This document shows positions 11,979 through 24,500 of a stretch of 64,000 nucleotides of DNA, in pieces. The notes beneath the pieces were generated by a model. The model was not told where the DNA came from. It made no database searches and was given only the letters and a program-made list of their open reading frames with translations. Positions within the stretch are counted from its first letter, which is position 1, and the number at the start of each line of letters is the position of its first letter. A program made the position numbers and the translations under genes. Origin of the DNA: Colius striatus (taxonomy: Eukaryota; Chordata; Aves; Coliiformes; Coliidae); contig NC_084773.1 of NCBI RefSeq assembly GCF_028858725.1, positions 18,360,850 through 18,424,849 of the forward strand. Reading direction: 5' to 3'.

Positions 11979-14879
11979 CAACTTGCTGTGCTGACGTTTT
12001 GATGGCAGTTACCGAAATGCCCTCACTCCAGACAGCTCTAATGGATGGGGCAGGTCAGCAAGTGTTAACAAAACCAAAATCTGGACCAAAATGGAAACAA
12101 AAGTTTATGAAAATGCCAACAATTCTTCCTCTTGCTCTAGCAGTTAGATACAACAATGTGAAATGAACTTCCATCAGGAGGTATGTGTTGTGCAGAGAGA
12201 GGAACAGACAGGAGTGCTCCAGCTTGGCTTTCCCCCAGGAGAGAAATCCACACTGCTGGATCCCCTCACCAGGGCCTTGATGGCTGCTCTTTTGTTTGCT
12301 CTTTACCTGCTTGCTCCTCCCTATGGTGGTGCCCAAAAATACCAGAAGGAGGTAGGTAAAAAGAGGTGTTCAGGGAAATCTGGGCTGTAGCAGGAGGTGG
12401 TTTGGAAAGGTGGAAGCTGAGTGGCTCACACGAGCCCACCATCAGCCACGGGCTTGGCTTGGCAGCACCAGGGAAGAAGCATCTCCATTTCAGTGGCCAG
12501 AGGCTGCAGGGGGGGTGAAGCACAGGCTGAGCCATGTTCTGTGAGGCAGCTGGCAGAGGTGCCACGTTTTGCACCCCATGTGCTGGCACGGATCAGGCAG
12601 GGCAGGACCAAACCCGTGCCCACAGCCACCCTGAGCCCATGGAGACACGGCAGGTCCCATCCCCACTCATCTCACCCCGAGGTGCGTTGGTGCAGTAGGA
12701 AACAGACGAGGAGGCTTTTTCCCTCCCACAAACCAGCCAAGGAACAGATGGAAGGGAAAATTCCTCCTCTCAATTCCTGCTAGACTAACATTTTACCTGC
12801 AAAATTGAGGTAGGAGGCTTTTAAATGACTTGTAGGTGGATCTGGTTCTAGAAACAGTTTTGTTTTACAACAAGTCTTTGCTGTTTGAAGGGGGTGGGTG
12901 TGACTGCAAACAAGGAAACAGTGAACTGCAGACTTGGGTTTCTGCTTCCCTTCCCCAGGCTGCTGCAATGGAGGGATCCGAGGGTCGCAGCCACAAATTT
13001 ACCACTAAAGCAAATGCCTGTTTCATCTGTTTCAAGGGTGGGTTTTCTTTAAAGCTTTCATCCTGGCAGAGATGTTTGAGGAGCTAAAAATAGGCAGCAA
13101 AGTCACGTGAAAAGCTCCGGATGTGAGAAATCACATAAAAGATACGAGAGTGAGTCCCTGTTTCCTTGGAAATAATAGTAGTAGTAATTCTTGAATGTGA
13201 GAGTCTAATGGTGAGATCTGAAACCAGCCTGTTGTTCTCTGAAACCCTCTGTGAGCAGCCAGGGCAGGGTAAAACCCAGGTGCCAAGAGAATAAAGCGTC
13301 GTGGTGCACAGCACTGCACGAGAAAAATCCTCTGTGGTGAATGAGCAAGTGCCAGAGGTTTCCACCTGTGACAGGACTGGAGCAGGAGCAGCTGCACAGA
13401 GGGGAGAGCTGGGGCAGAGAGAATGGCACCAAGCTCTCCAGACCTCCAGCACTGGCTGGTGAAATTGTGGGTCAAGGTTTCAGTTTGGAATGAGCCCAGA
13501 GGAAATTCCGCAGTCACCATATCCCAAAACTCTAGGCCTGGATCTAAATTCAGATCTTCAGCTGGTGCTGGAGGAGAGAGCTAGCTCCAAGCCTGGGACT
13601 TGGACACCTCTGGGGAGATTTTGGATGGGGAGCAAAGGCAGTGGCACGAGGCATCCCTGCTGAGAGGCAGTGAGCTCAGTGAGAGCAGGAAAGGGCTCTC
13701 ATCCATCCATAAAGAAATCACTTCTATTCAAATTTTCACATCCCCAGACTGAGCACTTGAAGTGGCTGAACACACTTAACTCTAGCTCATCCCCAGGGAC
13801 CTGGGCCATGCTGAGCATCGCTAAGAGAAGCAGGATGCTCTGCAGGATGAGCCAGGGCTGTGGGCACTGAGCTGTTCTCTGGCCTCAGGAGCTGCCAGGC
13901 AGGACCCAGCCCTGCCCTGCAGTGAAGCAGAGCCCCTGGTCCCACACACCTCCCTGCCATTCCTGCGTGCCCAGCTTGAGTTCCACCCTACCTCCCACAA
14001 AGCCTTTCTCAAGGAGCACCGGCCTTTCCTTCATTTCAAAAAGACTGCTTTGCCTGGACAGATTTTGCCTCAGAAGCACAGGTGAAGAGTACTCACATCC
14101 CAAGGCCAGAAGCAGTTAGCAAACACCTGGATTAAGGTTGTGTAACCTATCCCACCCGGTCCAAGCTTTGCACTGAAAACAGTGGTGCTCAGACTAAATC
14201 AGTTCCCTGTGCCAAGCATGTCACTGGGCATCAGTTAGTCACCTACAGACCTTAGAGCAGATGTGGCTAAAATCCTTTCAGATCTGTGATGGCAGGAGTC
14301 TACCAGCAGTGAAAAACTGCCACATTTTCCACATGTTTGAGCTGGAAGTTGTACTCCTGGGCTAGAGGCGTGTCACTCTTTTCCTCACTCCTCCTGTTGC
14401 TGCCACCACAACCATCCTCACATCTCCTATTCCTTTGCCCAGAAAACAGGGCTGACAGCAAGAGGAGCAGAGGAGGGACAGGTTGTGCACAAGCTGTGGG
14501 CTGCAAGTGAAACCCCATTCCTGCATCACCGTGGCTTCCTCTTTCTGGAGGTTCCACTGGCTGGGCACCCACCCTCACTCAGGGGTTGTTCTCTTCAAGG
14601 CTCATTCTCATAGAGACCTCAAAACCAGCCACAAGCACAGATTTTGCTGAAATAATCACTGTGCTGGATGCTCCAGCAGCCCACCACAGCCTGTCCATCG
14701 CTCTGTTTGCCAGATGCCTACATGAGTTTTTGTTCTGGATGACCAGAAACTGAATTAGGCTGCATCCAAAGAGACGGTGCAACGTTGCTAGGCAATTACA
14801 GCTGGCTGAAAGAAGCTGACAGTCAGAGCGAGTTACTGATCTGTGCAGGATGCTGTGATAAGGTTATCTAATTCTGCAT

Positions 14880-14920
14880 ATGTGACTCCAGCCTGTTTAG
14901 GCCAAATGTGACTCCAGCCT
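14880..14920. repeat. 15-bp direct repeat, period 26
   Basis: ATGTGACTCCAGCCT occurs at 14880-14894 and again at 14906-14920 without mismatch. Probably a small local duplication. Confidence 0.85.
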
Positions 14921-16449
14921 CTCAGGTCAAGAGGAATTTGGTTCAACTTTGAAACTGATGGAGCTCTGGAGCAGGGAGGGAAGGGGTTGCTGGTGAGGCC
15001 ACTGAGCAGTGTCTGCAAGGAGAGGAAAATTACAGGATACAAGGGTCTCCAAAATCATATCTCACTCAAAAAACCCCCAAACAAACAATTTCCAAGCTTC
15101 CAAGAACCTCCCCCTTTGTTGTAAGGTGAATTGCTTTTCTGGCAGGGAAAAGGGCTTTTCCTCCTCATCACAAGGCAGTAGTCTTTGAACAAAATCTTGA
15201 TTCTACCTAGCAGCAAATCTGGCCCATGACCAGAGATGGGCCGTTGTGATGCCTTTCCCCAATCAGCTAGTTGTCCTCACCTACCTGCATCAGGGCTGCA
15301 TCTCATGGCAGCGTGACAGGAGCCACCATCCCTGTCCCTGTCCCTCCAGCTGCTGGCAGGCCTGGGGAGATGCTACAGGTTAATTAGCACTTACTCATTA
15401 AGGCTGGTGTCAGAGCCCTTTGCAGGGAACAGCAGGGAAATGAAAGCAGCTGCAAGAGCAGTCAGGTCTGGAAGGGGAGAAGGGCAGGAGAGAACTGAGG
15501 TGGGAGGATTTCAGCTGGGATTTGGGGAGCACTCCTTTGAATGATGGCTTTTGTTACAAATGACACCACCCCAGAAAAATGAGCTTTTGACAAACATGCT
15601 TGCTTTAGAGCAGAATGGCCAGGGACCACACAGAATTTCACCCTTGAATCCAGTTGGTACCAGACACTGAAACCAAACAGAAGAAAGGTCATTAAGGCAG
15701 AGAAGTGAGAAAAGGCCATTAAAACGAACTCCTTGGCAAGCTGCAATTCACTGAAGCCTTGAGCTCACTGCAGGCATGCAAGCTGTCCTGGCCTCAGGGG
15801 CTGTGCTGAAGTTTTCAGTCCCCCCCAGGGACTACAGAGATGTTGATTCAACAGCTTCTTCCTGGGCTGAGGCGTGTGAGTGGCCAGTGGTGGCCATGGC
15901 ACTGCAGCAAGCAGGTGCTGCCGAAATCATGCACCCATAGCTGTGGCAAAGGGAAAACGAGTCCTAACTTATCACATCTCACTGTACAGGGCACATCCAG
16001 CTTCCTCACAGTCCTCAGCCAAGGCACAGGAAGATGTATAGGTACAAGCATATTTTTAAACAATGAACCTCATTTCACCCACTTTTTGGGTGGAGAAATT
16101 GAGATGCCGCTGCCTAGGAGGAGAGGATGCAGAGCACTGCCTTAACATCATGTGAAAGGCTAAAATGGGTTGTTTTGCCAGGAGAGCATAGGAACAAGCT
16201 CTCAAGCAGCCCCTCAGCAGCGTGAGCGTGCCTATGTGGCCCCAAAGCATGTGGAGTAGCCACGCTGCACCTCTCTTCATGCTCCAAACCTCAGCCTGAA
16301 GGGCTGGAGCCTTCCAGGCGCTGAGGAAGCAGGAATGTGCTGCTCACTGCTTTGCAGGATCTTGGCTTATAGCAGCAATTGGCACAGAGTCATCCTTATC
16401 AGCTAGCACATTAATCTTAATTAACAGATCGACAGCAACAGTTCCTCCC

Positions 16450-16540
16450 TGACGCTCCCCAGAGCATTGGCAGCCTCGGCGGTGCCGCTGCCGTCGCGCT
16501 CCCGCCGCGGGGGAGAAGGCCGCAGCCGCCAGCCGCCCTC
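16450..16540. other. Isolated CpG-dense patch
   Basis: About 90 bp with 13 CpG dinucleotides (for example GTCGCGCTCCCGCCGCGG), in surroundings almost free of CpG. It is much shorter than a normal CpG island. It has no TATA or clear exon next to it, and the open frames over it are not recognisable. Confidence 0.6.
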
Positions 16541-18219
16541 CTGGCAGGCCCAGCTGCACCCAGCCCCGAGCCCTGAACCTGTCCCCTTGTAGATGAGACC
16601 AGGACTGGAGCATGCCCTCCATCCCAGCACCTCGCATTCCGTTTTGGCTGTGGTATAGAAGCACAGCTGCCCCAGCTCCTTTGTCCGGGAACAGGCCCCA
16701 GAGAGGGATGTATGTTCAGTTCCTCTCTGTATGTTCACACGTTTCACAAAAGGAGGGTTATTTGGTTTTGGGTGGGTTTTTTTTTGAAGAAAAAGGGCAA
16801 AATCCAACCAGATTACTCTAAAGATCACTCTAAACCACATCCAATAGCCAACAGGAAGGCTCCTCTCACCCTCTGCTCCCTGCTGCTGGCAGCGCTGGGA
16901 AATCAGTGCTGACTGTCCCAGGATCAGTTCCCACCCTCGTGCCCAAAGCTGATGTGCTCTCACACACAGATGGCACTGACAGGCTGAGAGCTCCAGCAGG
17001 CAGGGACCAGGCTTGCACGGGACCGTAGATCCCGATTCCCTGGCAACAGCTGAGGTCAGGGGGCACGTGTGGACCCCTGGGCTGGGCCCTGGGGCAGTAC
17101 AGCTCCAAAAAGGCAGCCTCTAGTTGGGTGCATGTGAATAAAGGAAAGCCATGAAACGCTGAGGCTCCATTGCAGGTGAGAAAAGTCACAATCCCTGTCT
17201 GCTGAGGGGTGAATTTAAAGCAGTTGTTCCTGCCACAGAATTGAAGGACACAGGGACAGCATCAGTGTGTCAGTGCTCAGGTCAGATGCAAAGCCAGGAC
17301 AGCTCAGACCTGGCAGAGCTCAGGGGATAATGACATTTTCCTAGGAACTGAACTAACAAGGGCACCAACAAAACTCCCTCCTCAAGGTCAGCAAATCCCA
17401 TTGGCCCTGCCCTGAGCAGACCCGCGTGTGTCACAGCTGAAGGAAGGGGCAGTGCACCAAACTTCCCAGAGCAGTAGGGAAAATTGCCTTTGTTTTGCAA
17501 AGGCTGTGCCCTGGCTGCCTGGGACTGCAGCAGGTAAACCAAAATCACATCTGTAGGGATAAGCAGACTGAGCCTCCTGAATACACACCGTTCATTTACT
17601 AACGAAGGTGACTCCAGGATGACCTGTGGCCCCTCTGCACCCATCATCCCCTTCGCTTCAGATGTCAGAATCAGAGATGTGTTGCTTTCCAAGGGCTCTG
17701 AGGGGAGCTGGTTTTGCTTCCTTGCTCCTTGGCAAGGGGCTGGTGCCAAGCCTGGGCTGGCAGAAGGGTACCCTGCATAACTGGTCGGGTTTGCTGGCAA
17801 CACTGAGGACTTAGAGGACAGGCAGAGGAGGCAGTTTCATTGGAGGGTAGCTCAGACCTTGCCATATTGCTTTCAACTCCTCATTATTCCCCTTTTCCTC
17901 TTGGCAGCCCCAGGCAGAGCTGGGAAAGCAGAGCCAGAAGCGAGCTGGAAGAACCTCTTTATGGCACATTGCTTCGGCTCAACACTCAAAACACAGCCAG
18001 AAGGTACAACCCCGGGGCAGAGGCTCCAGACCTGCAACAGGGTTCCCGAGGATTAGGAGAGGATGAGCCAAGGGAAGGATTACATTAGGAGGTTTAGACC
18101 CAAGATTAAGTTACAGCATCTCAAGGAGCTGGCAGAAAGGAGCTGAGGCTCGTGCAAGGAGCAGTGATGAGCTCCTGCATCCCTGGGGCCAGGCTGGGAG
18201 CGTGGCCCCAGTTCCCTCC
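16541..18219. other. Intergenic, no gene recognised
   Basis: GC-moderate sequence. Open frames of up to 180 codons on the minus strand (16421-16963 and 17282-17803) resemble no known protein and have the length expected by chance in GC-richer DNA. Confidence 0.55.
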
Positions 18220-18780
18220 AGCACACAATTGCTTCAACAAAGGAACTTTTTAGTTCACCTTATGCCAATTGTTTTACTAAACAAACACCTGTTAACCCTT
18301 AAAACAATTTTGCAACTGAACAAAGATTTCACTGTACTCAAGCCATAACACTACAGTGCAGCTTCAGCTCTGAGCAGTTTTAGAGTATGAACGTGGGAGT
18401 TCAGGTTTTCCCTTTGCACAGATGCTACCAGAAAAGCAACCTGGTTTTCACAAGTGCCTTTCAAGGGCTGATAAGTACTTGCAGAAGTTAGACCACCACA
18501 TCAGGGCAAAAGGGTCAGTTCAGGCATTGACTTCTGCAAACACTGACCTAAGTGCTTTTCCAGCATGGGGAGGGGAAACAAAAACCATCTCAGCTGAAAT
18601 ACTGAGGTTTTAAAAAATTAGTTGCTGCCCATGTGCAGTAGCTCTTGTTATTAAAAACACCATAAAAGTTTTACTGTGCTGACTTAGGGTGCACGTAAAG
18701 AACCTAGCTCGTCTTAACAGACCATAAAGGAGCTTTTATGACCTATTGGGTCAATGATTTGCAAAGAAGGATTTATGCCA
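18220..18780. promoter_or_regulatory. Possible regulatory element with clustered CATAAA sites (weak)
   Basis: AT-rich stretch in GC-richer surroundings. CATAAA/TTTATG occurs four times within about 117 bp (18661-18666, 18723-18728, 18735-18740, 18772-18777), two of them facing each other. Upstream lie CAATTG/ACAATT words and a forkhead-like TAAACAAACA near 18279. CATAAA is the core bound by CDX and posterior HOX factors. No conservation data. Confidence 0.25.
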
Positions 18781-21049
18781 CCATGCAGGGCTGGATGCAC
18801 TGCTGCAGGAGGAGCGTGCAGGCCTGAGAGGTGACCTGCTATGGCCTGGCTGGGTAAACAATGTGTATATCCAGCATGACCATGTGTATCGGCACACCTG
18901 CTTGTTATATAGATTGTGTTAACTCAGAAGGGCATGGGATTATGTGCTGAGTGGATTTAACTGATCAGCCTTTATTATTTTGAGGTCACAAGTGAGGCTT
19001 TAGAAGGAAAAAAACCCCACTCACTGGTGCATCAGTTCAGCTATCCCCCAGGGCTAAAACTTTGCAAAGCCAGGCTGAATCCCAGGGCTGCAATTGCTTC
19101 ATCTTCTAACGTGAGATGTCAGGAAAACATCAGCTGTACTGGTCCAAGGTTCAGTCTCAACACACTCCCGGAAACACTCAAGGAAGATGAGGACCTGACT
19201 CAGTGAAATAATATGGTTTTGGAATGATGCTGCCAGATCTGTTCAGGTCAGAAATGATACAAAAGGAAGACCTGCCATGGCAGTGGCTTCACCTCGGCAT
19301 CAGGGCTCATTTGCCTCTATAAAGCACCAGCATCTGTGGACTAACACAAGGCCAGAGCATTGCAGCTGCAAGCAAAGTGCTGGTGCAATCCAGATCTGCA
19401 GTGCACCTCCAGCCTTAGGAACTGGAGAGGGGGCCCAGACCCACCTGTGGGTGATGAAAGCTGCCCTGGAAAAGGGACTAAACCCCAGTGGCACCCTCCT
19501 GGGACAGCATGCCCAGCTGCACAGGCACTGCTCTTCCTAGCTAGCCCAGCTCCTGCCACCCCAGGCCCCTCCACAGCTTTCAGCTGACCTGCAGCCCAGG
19601 TGTGGCTGCCCTAATTTATTGCTGGTGTTGGAGGCATCCCCATGGCTGGGCAGCAACTGGGACAGTACCTCAGAGCAACCACCCTGCTCCCTGCCCTGTG
19701 CTGTCCTGCACAGAGGGCAGCTCAACCAGTGCCAAGCAGGGAGTAGGAGATGCCCAGCAGATGCAGAGCCAAGTGCCTGTGGGAGGGAGACTGCAGCACT
19801 GAAAGATCAAACACTTCAAAGGTTTCTCTCCTGAGCACTTAAAGGAAAACTAGCAAAGTCTTTTAAATGCCAGAGGCGAGAGGGCTCTCCCAGCCGCAGG
19901 GCTGCTCCCCAGGGAGACGTCCAGAAGGGCTCCAAAGGATGAGGAGCTCCTTCAGTTCTGCTTCACTCAAGTGTCTACACTGCCATGAGGATGCTCATGC
20001 AGGTCACACACATGAAGTTGACTCGTATCCTTCGAACCTCTCCAAGGAGCAGCACTCACTGCTCCTTCTCCAGCTCCCAGCCCCATCTGCACAGTCAGCA
20101 GCATGGGCATCGAGGTGGCTGCAGACTTCTCTCCCCAAAGCCCTTTTCCTTTGGCCCTCACCATCCAGATGGATTGCACCAGACTCACTGCACACATGGC
20201 AACCAAATGAAATGGTTTCTTTGGCAACGACAATGAAAGCTTGGGAAAAAAAGATTAGCTTTGTGTCTCAGGCGAGTTGAGCAGCCCAGGTACCACAGGC
20301 TGGGAAGTGGGGAAACTGCAAGCATCTGCCTTGAGTTACTGCTTCTGATAGGAATCAGACATGCACTCCAGCGTGTCTGCTGCATGATTATTTATTTATT
20401 TGGGGGCTGATTGATTTAAAGACTCCCTATTGCCCAAGCAGCAGCATGGCACAGTAATTCACTTGATCTCGGATTTGTATTTCATGTTCATGTGGAGCAG
20501 GATGCTTCTGCCCGGCACCAGATTAAGCTGTGTATGCCAACACGGTGCTCAGCAGCTTTGGAGAACCTGGGCATGTTCAGAAGTAAAAGCTGAGACTGCA
20601 GAAGGGTGTAAGCACAAGATTAAAGCCCTGTTAAGCATCCAAACCCGCATGACCAGGTTCACAAACTGACTCGAGGACTTGCAGGTCTCAGTCTCTGTTT
20701 GCTCCCTTGAACGATGCCCAGTCCCAGGCTGCCTTTTCCAACTGGGCCACATCCCATCTCACTGCTCCCCTCACCAGAGACCCCCACGTTCTCCTCCTGC
20801 AGTTGTCACCCCTCTGAGCCACCCCTGGGGTACTCATGGCTCCAAGCAGAGAGGCAGGAGCCTGTGAATCCCATGGGAGAAAAGGGCAGCGGTGACACAC
20901 ACATCCCCTGTCCCATCACCCACAGGGTGCCAGGGCCTGCAGGCAGCTCCAGCTACTTTTGCCACCACACTGGTGGTGTCAGAAATAGCTTAGATCTACT
21001 TCAAACGTTTCTCCCTCCTTTTTACAGAAACTGTTACGTGGAGCAGAGT
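18781..21049. other. Intergenic, no gene recognised
   Basis: No repeats or genes recognised; several overlapping chance open frames on both strands around 19300-20300, where GC is higher. Confidence 0.55.
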
Positions 21050-21500
21050 TAAGATCTGCTATTCTCTGCTCTGCTTCCCACTTGGAAATACCCTCTAGAA
21101 TTTAAGGAGGATAAAAATAGCAGCATTCAGTGGGAACAGGAGTGAGCTCTTCAGAAGGTACCGCAGTCACGCAGAGACACAGCCCGAGCCCTCAGCCGCC
21201 GTCAATAGCGCTGCCAGTTGATCTCCTTCAAAGCATTGTTGAATGAGGTCTTAGCCTCATAATTTAAGGGGATGAAGTCCTTCCTAAGGCTGTGAAGATT
21301 TGGGCTTTCCAGATCTATTATTTTATATTAACTTCTGCTGGACAGACTAATTGGATGAGGGGGCAGGGGCCGTTCCCTCCTTCCCCCATTATCCGGGGCC
21401 CTTTCTCCTCCCATAAGAGATTTTATTTGTGGTGCACACAAGATTTATCAACAGCCTTTATAGCCTTCCCTGCACTAAATCACACTCCTAATGGATAGCC
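21050..21500. promoter_or_regulatory. Possible conserved non-coding element (weak)
   Basis: Contains AT-rich words mixed with homeodomain-like sites (ACTAATTGG, AATTTAAGG), a SOX-like CATTGTTG and a small cluster of CpGs at 21180-21215. It looks like typical vertebrate enhancer sequence. This is only pattern impression, without alignment. Confidence 0.15.
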
Positions 21501-24500
21501 TGAGGTAAGAGCACCACTGTTTGCTTTATTTTTTTAATCCACAGCACAGCTCCATGCACGCAGAGCTGGCAGGCTCAGCTCTCCTCCCCCTCCTCCCCCG
21601 ACAGCACAGCTTTAACACTCCCAAGTGTCATTACTTGCAGTGGCCAAATTCACAGGATGCAGCTTGTGAAAGCCTCAGCAGGAGCACATCTCAAGATCCA
21701 AACACTGATGACAACCTGGGGATGGCTGGGGTGGAGAGGCAGCCTCCTCCACTTACCCTCTGCTTTGGGGGGGGAATTCACAGCCATGTCACCAGCTCTG
21801 GGCTCCCAAGTGTCTGTCCCTGCAGGAACAGATGCCCTCTGTCTTTGCCAGAGACTTGGAAATCATCCAAAGGCAGAAGTTAAGTTTAAAAATCCCCATC
21901 ATTTGCCCTAGTCCAGATGTTAAAGAGCAGTGTTCTTAGCGACAGATAAAACTGAGGAAAAAACAACCAAACCTCACTTCAATCCAGTGAGAACCTCTCC
22001 ACCATCCAGCTTCCTGAGCACCAACACCCTTCTGGCAAAGACAACCTGCAGGAGAACCTGCACTCTGCCCAACCCCATCCTGACCCCCTGCTTTGTATGG
22101 GGCACATCAGATACTGCAGCCTGCTCACCCTCCTGCTGCTCCATGGGCAGGGGAACCGAGGAGTCAGTTATTCAAACTCATCACCTTGATGAAGCCTTTT
22201 AGCATATAAATCTGTGGGATTTATAACTTGGCACAGAAGGAAAATGATAATTGGGATCTCTCATGCAAGAGGATAGCTGGTCCTGCTGATGCAGAAAACA
22301 AGCACAAAGGTTGGCAAATCTGTTGGCGAGGGATGGCCGGCCAGCGAGGCCATCTCTGCAGGCAGGCTCTGTGATGGCTGGAGTGAACACAGCAGCACAC
22401 TGCTGCTGAATTCCAGCTCCTTTCCAGCTGCTGCAGAGGCACCATGCTCACACAGCCAAGGCCACGGGGGATGGCAGCCCCTCCTGGGAGTGGGGGGAAG
22501 GTGGAAGCAGCCAACACAGACAGCAGCCAGGGCTGAGCCAGAGTAATTTCCAAACCAGCCTCACACAGCCTCTGGCACACCCAGCAGCCTCTCTGTGCAG
22601 CACATTTCCCAAGCCCACCCAGCCCAGGATTTCATCCCCTCTGAGTGCCATCACAATTCAGGAGGGTTTGCAAGGGGGGAAGTTTCCCATCACTCATTTT
22701 CCCCGGTGCCATTGTGCTGCCGTGACTCCCAGTGAGACGGCTGTCAGAGGCTGTCACACACCCAGCCACCGCTCAGCCCCCCCAGCAATCACTCTCTTCC
22801 TTTTCCACAACTCCAGTCCACATTTTCTTTCCCTAACTCCACACCAACAAAACTTGGGTTGAATAAGGAGAACAATAGGAGCAGCTGAACACATTTCCAT
22901 CCCCTCATCTGCTGGTAGCAAGCACAAACCCTGGGCTCTTGGGGATGCTTCCAGGCTTTTTGCAGGCTCTTTGCAGTCAGGTCTGTTAACATCTGGATGT
23001 AGTCTCAGCCTCTAAACAAAGGGCTGGACAGAGAGATCTGGACATTGCAGAGAATTCTCTTTGCTGGGAATAAAGAATAGGCAAGTGAGAAATGTTGAAG
23101 GACATAAGTAGTTTGCTCCTGGGCAGCAGCACTCGCTGGGCTTCCCTCAGCTAAGGGGCAGCTTCTCCATCCAGACTCTGGGAGCCTCTTCCAACAGCTA
23201 TCGAGAGGCTCAAGGCTGATACATAGCTCTTCAAATCTGGAGAAAAAAATCTATATGTATAAATAAATTGACCCTCCCAGAGAGCAGCATCAGCCTCAAG
23301 CCCTAAGCACGTTCCTCCTGATGCTCCATCATTTTGGCTTTATCAGGAAGAAACTAATGGAAAGCTAGGTTTTTCTTGCCCTTTTTCATCTTATTTTTAC
23401 AAATCTCATTGGGAAGTAAAGCACACAAACAGCGAGAGACAGCCTAGCTGCAGCTGAAGTCAATTTGTAGAGTAAGACAGCAACAACCACCTAAAGGTGC
23501 TGGGAGGGATTGTTGGCCCTGTTTACGTTTGGCTTATGCTGGTGATTCCTCGAGAGTCACCAAGGGAGTAAACCTCTATTTGAGAAAACTTTTGACAAGT
23601 CATGCTTTTAAACCTCACCACATCTTTAGCTTGTCACACAGAGCATCTCTACAACCTAGGAAAAATCTAACATAAACATATTTAACATTATATACTATAG
23701 ATTATATGTATTCAATGGGTATTAACTTCTGAGTGTAAGCAGAATTAAAATCTCAGTGGCTCTCCTGCTTCTCTACACCACTCTGAGCTTTAATCCCTCC
23801 TAAAATACACATACAAGCATGGAAAACTCCTGCCAACTCCACCCAAATTCCCAGGCAACATGACTCATACAGCACAGCACGAGAAGGAACACAAATGAGC
23901 TTTATTCATGCCCATTCTTCTCACCTGGGCAACCATGTGCTGTTTCCGCAGCGTGCCAGCTTCCTCCTGCTCACAGGGATACTTCAAATTCAGCTCCCAA
24001 ACCTGGGTTTTTTCCAACACCTGAGAGCAACTCAGAGCAACTTAAACACACTTCAGACCTCCTCCCTCCAACCCAGGCCAGCTCCAGTAGCTGTGGCCAA
24101 TTAATACTTCCTGCCAGCTTTTGATGTGCTGTTACCACGTGTGCATTACACTGGGAATTTCATGGTATTTAAGTGAACGCTTTTGGCTTTAAGTGCTTTG
24201 GAGACCTCTGCCTCACCTGCTGGTGTGAGGAAGGGAGGATTGCCAAAGCAGAGGTAGGCAGAGCAATGGGGATTCTCACACTGTGAGTAGCTGCTGTAGT
24301 AGACTTCTCTTTGGAGAAGAGGCAACGTGTGTGCTGGAATGGCCTCTGGAGCACATTGGGACAGCTTTGACAACTCCTAATGCTGGAAAAAGAAGTTGGG
24401 AGAAAAATAGAAACATTAGAAAGTCATGACATCTTCAGGATCCTGGAAATAATAAATGGCCATGGTGGAGAGCAATTTCTCTTCTCTTTCTCTTTGGTAT

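Larger units (their letters stand above)
7001..16440. other. Intergenic, no gene recognised
   Basis: More than 9 kb with no identifiable exon, RNA gene or interspersed repeat. It contains small structures only: an 8-bp hairpin (CTGAAGAA / TTCTTCAG, 9422-9442), the inverted repeat at 11933-11978 and the direct repeat at 14880-14920. Part of the stretch (about 9600-13500) is richer in GC than the rest. Confidence 0.55.

Noticed and set aside
16421..16963. 180-codon minus-strand open frame
   Set aside because: No recognisable domain, overlaps the CpG patch where stops are rare, and its length is within chance for 64 kb in six frames.
17282..17803. 173-codon minus-strand open frame
   Set aside because: No similarity recognised, competing frames on both strands, GC-moderate sequence with few stops by chance.
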